Source: Cytospora piceicola
Taxonomy: Eukaryota > Ascomycota > Sordariomycetes > Diaporthales > Cytosporaceae
Assembly: GCA_023375675.1 (NCBI GenBank)
Contig: JALQBC010000006.1
Location: forward strand, 1-64,000
Reading direction: 5' to 3'
DNA: 64,000 nt
In this document: positions 57,208 to 64,000 of the stretch, in pieces
Position numbering within the stretch: the stretch's first letter is position 1
How the letters are laid out: every line of letters starts with the position of its first letter
The notes under the pieces: model-generated
The model's database searches: none
The model's input: only the letters and a program-made list of their open reading frames with translations
What the model was told of the DNA's origin: nothing
Translations under genes and position numbers: made by a program

Positions 57208-58284
57208 ATGGCTGTCACAAATATTCAAGACCGAACTGCAGAGGTACGCAGCGTCAAATGCATCCAATTTGGGCAGTGGGTTATTGGTCACGAACTGACT
57301 GACATGTCTTGCTTGCAGTTCAAGTCCATATTGACCCAAACTCAACGGAGACAAGCCCAGGCCAAAGTCGGCTCCCAACGGCGCTCCCTCCTCACCGACG
57401 CCCAAAAGGCAGACGCAGATGGCACTAACCGACAACCTCGGCGGTCCGACTTCGCGCGCAAGGCTGCAGACATAGGCCGTGGTATCAGCGGGACCATGGG
57501 CAAGCTGGAGAAGCTGGCGCAGCTGGCCCGGCGCAAGACCCTGTTCGACAACCCCGTCGAGATCAACGAGCTCACCTTCGTCATCAAGCAGGACCTGTCC
57601 TCGCTGAACCAGCAGATTGCCGGCCTCCAGAACGTCGTCAGGTCGTCGCAGCAGGGTGGCAAGTCCCAGGAGTCGGAGCACAACAAGAACGTGGTCCTCC
57701 TGCTGCAGGGCAAGCTGACGGACGTCTCGGCCAGCTTCCGGGAGACGCTGGAGATGCGCACCAAGACGATACAGGCGAGCCGGAGCAGGCAGGAGAACTT
57801 CCTGAGCTCCGTCTCGACGCAGGCGCAGCTGCCCCTACAGCAGTCCGCATCCCCGCTATACGGCACCCCCAAGTCCGGGACGCCGGTGCCTGGCGGGGAC
57901 ACGCTGTCGCTGAACCCGGTGGGCGACCAGCAGCTGTTGATGATGGAGGAGGCGCAACCGCAGAACACGTACATACAACAACGAGGCGAGGCCATCGAGG
58001 CCATCGAGAAGACGATTACGGAGCTCGGAAGTATCTTTGGGCAGCTGGCGACCATGGTCTCGGAGCAGACAGAGATGATTGAGAGGATCGATGCCAACAC
58101 AGAAGACGTGGTGGATAATGTGACCGGTGCCCAAAGAGAACTCCTCAAGTACTGGAGCCGCGTATCCTCAAACCGGTGGTTGTTTGCCAAGATGTTTGGC
58201 GTGATAATGATTTTCTTCCTGTGGGTGCCCTTCCCTCCCATCTTTCTACGCTACCTTGTACAATTTCTTCGAACGTTCGGCTAA
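57208..58284 (+). CDS. SED5: cis-Golgi t-SNARE, syntaxin-5 homologue Sed5
   Basis: Two exons, 57208-57243 and 57319-58284. The 75-bp intron (GTACGC donor, TTGCAG acceptor) is a multiple of three and lacks a stop, so the unspliced frame also stays open (358 versus 333 residues). Splicing joins IQDRTAE to FKSIL, rebuilding the DRTxEF peptide that binds Sly1 in this family; the retained-intron form would destroy it. The Habc region (about 55-170) is followed by the Qa-SNARE helix (EAIEKTITELGSIF, then MVSEQTEMIERIDAN) with the zero-layer Gln in EQTEM. A C-terminal membrane anchor (KMFGVIMIFFLWVPF) and a short Leu/Arg/Phe tail complete it. Sed5 drives ER-to-Golgi and intra-Golgi vesicle fusion. 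Confidence 0.95.
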   Translation: MAVTNIQDRTAEVRSVKCIQFGQWVIGHELTDMSCLQFKSILTQTQRRQAQAKVGSQRRSLLTDAQKADADGTNRQPRRSDFARKAADIGRGISGTMGKLEKLAQLARRKTLFDNPVEINELTFVIKQDLSSLNQQIAGLQNVVRSSQQGGKSQESEHNKNVVLLLQGKLTDVSASFRETLEMRTKTIQASRSRQENFLSSVSTQAQLPLQQSASPLYGTPKSGTPVPGGDTLSLNPVGDQQLLMMEEAQPQNTYIQQRGEAIEAIEKTITELGSIFGQLATMVSEQTEMIERIDANTEDVVDNVTGAQRELLKYWSRVSSNRWLFAKMFGVIMIFFLWVPFPPIFLRYLVQFLRTFG

Positions 58285-59024
58285 CGTCATGTCTAGACTC
58301 TGGGTTTTAATTGCTGGATAGGCAGCAGGTTCTAGGAGTTTCGATACCTTTCTCTTTCTGTAAGACTACCTCAACAGTTGAGGGCTGTCTTAGGTCGCAG
58401 GGCAGCACTTGGCTCACTCGGGGCATAGAGAGACTTTACGGCGTACTTGATATAATGCTCAGGAAACCATGAATAAATGCATGGCGGCGGGTTCGAGGCC
58501 GCCCCTTTTTACCACCAAAAAAACCGTCCCAATCGTTCTTGTTTCCTATCCTCTTCCCCTGCACTGCCTTTGAGACTGAGGTAGAAAGCGGCTGGGAATC
58601 CGGAGAAAACCCACTAATATGTGGTATGGGCTATCACAGTGTACCTGGGTAGTCTATTGCCTTGGCGATCAAGTCGGTCCAAAGTTCCGTCGAAACATTC
58701 CTTTCCCGGCGGGCCCTGTATCGGGCTGGGGCGGCTAGAATAGGGGAAAGGGGCCATATCACCACAGCTTTCGCAGTCACGACAATCAATGTGGGGGAGG
58801 GGCAACTCGGAATAGAGAAAGTTGCCCTCGAGGAGTGCAATTTTATCCTGACAGCTTCTTTCGCTGGCGCTGGCTGCCTAGTTCTCGTCGAGTGGTTCAT
58901 TCTCTTCAAGTATCTCTCCCTCATCAGCCGACACCACTGTAACTCCTCACTTGCCCAGGCCTCACAGAACTGGACTTCCCACCACATCTCGCCAGAAACA
59001 ACACGCCCAGTATAAAGCAGCTAC
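58285..59024. other. Intergenic region with a possible Pol III-like unit
   Basis: About 740 bp. A box-A-like match lies at 58410-58421, a perfect box-B match at 58490-58500, and a T run at 58506-58510. No tRNA fold results (see findings). The region from 58,600 on may be the promoter of the broken aldo-keto reductase gene. Confidence 0.3.
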
Positions 59025-59140
59025 GATGCCCGACCTATCATTCGCCCTAAAAACCGGCGCTCGGGTCCTCGCCGTCGGCTACGGAACATGGCAAGCTCCG
59101 CCTACGGGCCTGGCAGCAAAGCCCTCCCTCAGCGGCTTCA
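59025..59140 (+). pseudogene. Aldo-keto reductase, N-terminal remnant
   Basis: From the ATG at 59025 the frame reads MPDLSFALKTGARVLAVGYG, then TWQAPP. This is the first beta hairpin and strand of aldo-keto reductases (F-LNTGA-IPAVGLGTWQ). After about 27 residues similarity fades; a frame disturbance may occur in the next helix (LAAKPSLSGFK). No catalytic Asp, Tyr, Lys or His follows, because LINE-derived sequence begins at about 59140. The gene is therefore truncated and dead. Confidence 0.6.
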
Positions 59141-59610
59141 AGGTCCATCGTCAAGAAAATCAAGGATCATCACAGCTCAATTGTACAGCAACGTGAAAGC
59201 CAGCTTAAAGCCGCGCTTCTGTGGAAAGTCAACTATAAGCTGGAGGGGACTCCGGAACCAAGGCTCCGAAGACCGCTGCTTGCGAGATTTCTGGCTATGA
59301 GACACAGCCACGGCGACTTCAAGGGCTACCACGACTAACACGGCCACCAACCCAATAGTTATATCGCCTACTGTGCCTGTGGAGGGAGCAAATTAACTGG
59401 CCATTTGGTCCACTGCCCTCTCAGTAAGAGGCATAGGGCGACCTGGCCATACGCTGACATGCCCGACAACAAATACCTGCTCGAGGTTCTATCAGATGAG
59501 GAAAAGTCCAAGGGGTTTTCTCAGGTAACGGACTGTTTCGCTACCTTAGCGGCGACCGGAGGATAATATGAGCACATCTTGTGCATAACCGCATAACCGC
59601 ATACTGTAAG
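59141..59610 (+). mobile_element. 3' fragment of a non-LTR (LINE, Tad-like) retrotransposon
   Basis: A second frame (codons from 59144) reads through to a stop at 59564-59566, 140 codons, with one internal TAA at 59336. It includes ESQLKAALLWKVNYKLEG, RPLLARFLAMRHSHGDFKGY and YCACGGSKLTGHLVHCPLSK. The blocks ARFLA-R-GHGDF--YH and C-CG--K---H----C are typical of the extreme C-terminus of fungal Tad-clade LINE polyproteins, after the RNase H domain. The internal stop follows YHD and could come from CAA or CGA by C-to-T change. ATAACCGC repeats just downstream (59586-59603) may be the element's 3' tail. The 5' part is missing, as usual for truncated LINE insertions. Confidence 0.65.
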
Positions 59611-61530
59611 GAGGCTGTTAGAACAGCAGTAAAGTCGGCAAAAAGATGGAGAAGGATTTTGATCTACAGGACAAACAGCGGCCCTGTGACGTAAACTTGT
59701 TAATCTGATCCGAATCTTTGACTGGTGGATAACTCCATTAACACGAGAGGCGAGACGACCTAGGTACTTAATGTACCTATGTAGCCGTGCTGAGTCGCCT
59801 AAATGCTTACCCAGGCGTGCCACATGGCCATGGCGAAATGAAGAATTCAATCGTTTATTCTAAGTTGTAGGATAACAGCCTACAATAATATCAACTAGCT
59901 TGTACGAGTCTAAAGCCCTAGTCTAAACAACCAAATAATTGCACTTTGCGTGCGAGTGGAAGTTGAGCTATCTGTATGAGAAAATATACCTAATCATTGG
60001 CGGATGGAAGGTGGATATGACGGTAATCCGTGATCGACAGTATATAGTATCTACAGAATATAACAACTATTTCTTATTAATAGTAAAGTTCATTCTGGCC
60101 GGAGGTGAACCTCCCACGAGGTACTATTAATACTCTGAAATGCTATATAACACGGTCTCCGCCCCCCGTGATGGCCTCTGCGACACCGTCAATATCATTT
60201 GAGAAGCACTTTCCACCCTGCCGTCCTCATATCAATGACTTTGACGAAGCCGACGTACTCGAACAACATGTGAAATAGTCCTCTTCAGCAGTACCGAATG
60301 CGCACTATCTGCGAGTGCTTGGTACGTCGTCTGGTATAGTCTTCCGAGTTACTTTCAATAAACATTTGAAAACAGTCCCACGGCAGTAGTGCCACTGACG
60401 AGCAAGTCACCTCACGGCACCAGTCTGGTCGGGAGCATTTGACAGTATTGATCATGGCAACCTGACGAAGGCAACTTGGAAAGGACACCTCGATTTGGGT
60501 ATTTCCACGGCGGAAACCGAGAGATTCTCACATGTTCACGGTCGCTTATGATGTGAACTTCTTGGGTGCGGGTTGTGCGAGTTGCAACTGCAGGTGTTCT
60601 TGGATATCGCGCTGACATGCTCGGCTGTGGGCTTGAGACAAATAGACGGTCGACGCTGCAGAGATGGGGTTTCGAAATTGGGTACCCTAGGGTAGATAGA
60701 AGTGATGAAGACTAGGTACGTATTGATAGTGTGTTTTTAACTTTGCAAAAGTCTACTGCTGCTGGGTTGATCTACCCATCGCTCAGGTGGGCAAGTTTCT
60801 AGTCCGTGACGTTCGCACAGGCGTCCTCGTCGACATGCCCATGCCCACGGTCTTAATGGAATATACCGTTCCGAGGTGCCGCTTATATACATACCTTGTA
60901 CATGTCTCCAACCGGGTACGAGTTTCCACTGTACAGTGTGACAGTCGTTGGTTGTAAGGAACATTGAAGGAATCAAGCCCGGTTACATACACACCATCAC
61001 CTCCAATCCCGCGGAGTAGGTCCCCTGCGTGGATATCTGTCTCCAACGGGCTAGCCCTGACGATATCTCGAGCATTCATGAGTGGATGGGCTGGCAGTCC
61101 GGCTTTAGAGACAAGTTGTTCAGTGTCAGGGTGTCTTGCGCGTTACGAGGGTCAATTTGGCCAAGTACCTGGTTGGCTTTGCTTTGACTCTATTGGTAAG
61201 CCACATGGCCACCAACATGACCACCTGCAGAGCTGTTGGGAGAGCGTTCACCTATCGGGCAGGTGGATCACTCACTGAACTGATGGGCTACATTTACGTA
61301 GTACCTACACAGTACTGCGCCGCTCGGTGACATGACCACCAACATGAGGAGTTTGGCAAGGTGGAGTGCATGTTGGGAAACCACCCAACTACACTCAGGT
61401 GGGCAGTGGAAGACGGCGGGCAGCTTCTTCAAGCCTCCTTCCATAAATACCGGCCGTTTCAACTGCGACATCTCAGGTAATACTGCACATCATACTTCAA
61501 ATCTTCAACAGACCGACCAGAACAACCATC
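59611..61530. other. Intergenic region, no gene seen
   Basis: About 1.9 kb, with an AT-rich patch at 59,880-60,150. It has TACCTAGGTA-type sites near 59759 and 59772 and a TACCCTAGGGTA palindrome at 60682-60693. A related pair of CATG(A/G)CCACCAACATGA segments lies at about 61204 and 61331. The last 200 bp are the probable promoter of the FAD oxidase. Short frames are not convincing. Confidence 0.4.
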
Positions 61531-63054
61531 ATGGCGAGCTTGAGTTTTGTCCAGTCACTGAGTGCAATCCTATCGGCCGAAAGTCAAATCTTGACCGATG
61601 AGGGCTCAGATGGTTTCAAGGCCTCTATGAATCGATGGACCAGCTGTGGTCTCAAGGTACCATTTGCCATTGTCCAGCCCGCCACTGAGCAGGACGTTGT
61701 CACTGCGGTCAAGGAATTAGTGTCTGCTTCCATTCCTTTTGTACCCGCCTCTGGCGGGCACAGCTGCTTTTCGTCCATCGGCAAGGAGGGCGTCATCATC
61801 GATCTCAGTCGCTTCACCGGAGTGGAGGTCGACGAGGCCAAGGGCGTTGCTACAGTTAGGGGAGGAACATTGATGAAAGAGTTCCAGGCTGCTTTGCACC
61901 CGCACAAGCGCTTTGCAGGTGCGTATCAACTCGTCATGAGCATATATCCAAGACCGCTTGGAAGACAAAGCTACAATACTTACCAAACTTTATAGCGGTC
62001 GGTTCTGGAAACACGGTCGGCGTCCTGCCATACTACCTCGGCGGTGGCATCAGCGCCTACACGCCTTTCTGCGGCTACGGCTGCGAGAACATCGTCGCTG
62101 CTAAGTTCGTGACGGCCCAGGGCGAGCTCGTCCACGTCTCTGACGCCAATACAGACCATGCCGAGCTCCTCTGGGGCATCCGTGGCGCTGGGCAATTTCT
62201 GGGCCTGTTCACGGAGATCACGGTCAAGACTAGGCCATACTCCATCCTAGGCAATGACCTTGCGCAGCGTATCATCGGAACCTTCGCCTTTACGCTTGAC
62301 AAGTTTGACGCTGTCGCCGCTGTCATAGCCCCTCTGATGGAGAGCAAGGAGGTCGTATCGGCTGGGCATATAAGTGTAGTGCAGGCACCGCCCGATCTTC
62401 AGCACCAAGTCCTGCTCGTCGCGCCGCAGGTCTTTGCCACGTCTGAGGTTGCAGCTCGACTCTTCCAGCCGCTGATCGAGCTGGGACCAATTCTGCAAAT
62501 TGTCGCACCGTCCACGTTCGAATCGCACAGTGAACACATGGGATGGCTCTGCACGAAGGGGGGATTCAAGCGGTTCACGCAGAACGGACTCCCGGCAGGG
62601 TTCAACGCTGCGAGATTTCGCGAGCTAGTCCAACTTCACACTGAGCTGATCACCACTTGTCCTGATGCTGCGCGGTCGGGGTTCACGGTGGAGTGGCATA
62701 GTGCTTACAATGGGCCGCGGGTCGAGACGGCCTTTGGGCTTGAGGGCATGGAGTTTTGGTTGTAAGTAGCCGTTGTTCACTCACGCGCGTGCCACTTGCT
62801 AACATTTTTGCATTAGAAACATCCTCACCTGGTACGAGGACCCGAAGAGCCATGAGTACACAGAGAGCGTAGACAAGAAGGCACAGGAGATTGCACGTGT
62901 CGGAGATGACGAGAAGGACTTCGTCTCGTACACGAACACGTGCAGGGATGGGCCCCTTGAGTGGCGGTACAAGGGTCAGGACCGGATCGCTAGGCTGAGA
63001 TCGCTGAAGGCGGAATGGGATCCAAAAGGCGTTTTCACTCAAGAGCTCCTCTGA
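61531..63054 (+). CDS. FAD-linked oxidase, PCMH-type/BBE-like
   Basis: Three exons, 61531-61918, 61996-62761 and 62817-63054, with introns of 77 and 55 bp (GTGCGT/TATAG and GTAAGT/TTAG). The joined frame is 1,392 nt, 463 residues. Residues about 40-220 form the FAD-binding PCMH domain. PASGGHSCFSS carries the His that usually holds FAD covalently, DLSRFTGVEVDEAKGVATVRGG is the second strand set, and VGVLPYYLGGGIS the glycine loop. In berberine-bridge enzymes a Cys precedes the PT of GxCPTxGxGG; here that position is VGVLPYY with no Cys, so single covalent attachment is expected. The C-terminus (DFVSYTNTCRDGPLEWRYKG, then RIARLRSLKAEWDPKGVF) has the usual BBE-like end. There is no signal peptide. 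Substrate unknown; such enzymes often belong to secondary metabolism, but no cluster partners are visible here. Confidence 0.88.
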
Positions 63055-64000
63055 AAAGTCTGTCTGTGAAGGGTCGACCAAACGGTTGGTGAGGCGAGAT
63101 CATCCTAGTCAAACCATGTCAAGAAGGCTCTACGCCTCCGGACGCCATTACGTTAGGTAGAGGGAGTGCGAGATATGTAGTCAACTCAGCAAAACACAGC
63201 CCTGGAAGCTCGATTATATTCAAGTCTGGTTGTTGCTTCTACCCCTCCGGAGGCCACCAATTGCTCATCACCGCCGTCTGATCACAAGTCGCCTTTCATT
63301 GAAAGAACTGGGAGGAATGAGGAAAACGCACTAGCATTTGAGGAACACTTTACACAGGCTAGTTCAAAGCTGTCTCTAGATTCGCGTCTACCCTAGAGTC
63401 TGAAGGTGATCTCTCTGTACGATCCATTGACCGATTGGAGAAAGATCTCGATTCAAGTCTGTTCAGACTCTCGGAGTTCCGCTGGGATTGTAAGCTGGCC
63501 GGCATATGATATGTACAGTAAGTCTAGCTGGTCGGAAATGGTTCTCAGTATGGCCGATGTTAGCAAAGCGTAAACTAATATCTACCCTAGGGTACTTGAG
63601 TAGATATACATATCACTCCTGACCATAAGCTCTGAAGAATTTACCCAAATTTGGAATTGTAGCACTATCTCACAGCCACTTCTAATTTTCAAGGCATGTA
63701 GGAGCCATAGTAGGGTCATCAAGTGCATATGTCGTATAACTTGGTATCGAAAGCCACAGATGGTGCCTACTTACCTGACTAGGTAAGGAAGCCTACTTAT
63801 AGTTTGGGAGGAGGGAGCTGAAAACTCCTAACCCCTACGACTGCCACCAAAGTATATTATTGTATATTTCTAGATATAAGTAGGGAGTGCTTCCGACCAC
63901 TGTATTACAGTTTATATTAGATACGGAGTAGCCTGACTCCCAATATACCGATTGATATTCCGGTTGCCTGAGTTACCTTCACCCTCCAACACTACTTACG
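63055..64000. other. Right-end intergenic region, no gene seen
   Basis: About 950 bp with no supportable gene. A TACCCTAGGGTA palindrome lies at 63584-63595, identical to that at 60682. From 63,840 the sequence becomes more AT-rich, which may mark the edge of another repeat beyond the window. Confidence 0.4.

Noticed and set aside
58403..58510. tRNA gene suggested by A-box and B-box matches
   Set aside because: The bases that would form the acceptor stem do not pair, and the A-to-B distance would need an intron with no sensible anticodon arm. Kept only as a possible Pol III unit.

Overview
The window looks like nuclear DNA of a filamentous ascomycete, most likely a Sordariomycete. Evidence: short GT..AG introns of about 65 to 160 bp, recognisable fungal housekeeping and signalling genes (SHB17, SEC2, SSK1, SED5, a UBX2/FAF2-type gene), long pyrimidine-rich leaders, and a repeat block with the signature of repeat-induced point mutation (RIP). 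The species cannot be named from this alone.

Layout. Bases 1 to about 15,380 are a gene-free, very AT-rich block almost devoid of CA/TG. It holds a tandem array with a 165-bp period. The array is interrupted by one complete, RIP-killed LTR retrotransposon (992-13166; LTRs of 303 bp, 4-bp target duplication), and is followed by about 2 kb of further AT-rich DNA carrying recurrent AACCGGTT-type palindromes. The retroelement lies on the minus strand: PBS and Gag zinc knuckle are at the right, reverse transcriptase and RNase H in the middle, PPT at the left. It is unusually long, and between pol and the 3' LTR it carries what reads as an extra gene on the opposite strand (about 3.2-5.1 kb). This is the most unusual object in the window.

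From about 15.4 kb the sequence switches abruptly to ordinary gene-rich DNA. In order: UBX2/FAF2-like (+), SHB17 (-), a doubtful small ORF and a small mitochondrial-type membrane protein (+), SEC2 (-), a 5-kb gene-poor stretch, an uncharacterised protein (-), SSK1 (-), a HerA/FtsK-type P-loop ATPase (-), CCDC97/DUF2052 (+), a GH43 glycosidase (-), a 1,837-residue Gln/Pro-rich protein (-), a second large disordered protein with a 20-nt first exon (-), and SED5 (+). The right end (59-64 kb) is accessory in character: an aldo-keto reductase remnant abutting a LINE 3' fragment, then a three-exon FAD-linked oxidase.

How the genes relate. Several act in membrane traffic and ER quality control (SEC2 for exocytic Rab activation, SED5 for ER-Golgi fusion, the UBX2-like gene for Cdc48 recruitment), and SSK1 is the response regulator of the HOG stress pathway. 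They look like ordinary neighbours and not a functional cluster. Exon structures were deduced by eye from reading-frame continuity and splice signals. They are internally consistent in frame but have not been tested against transcripts.
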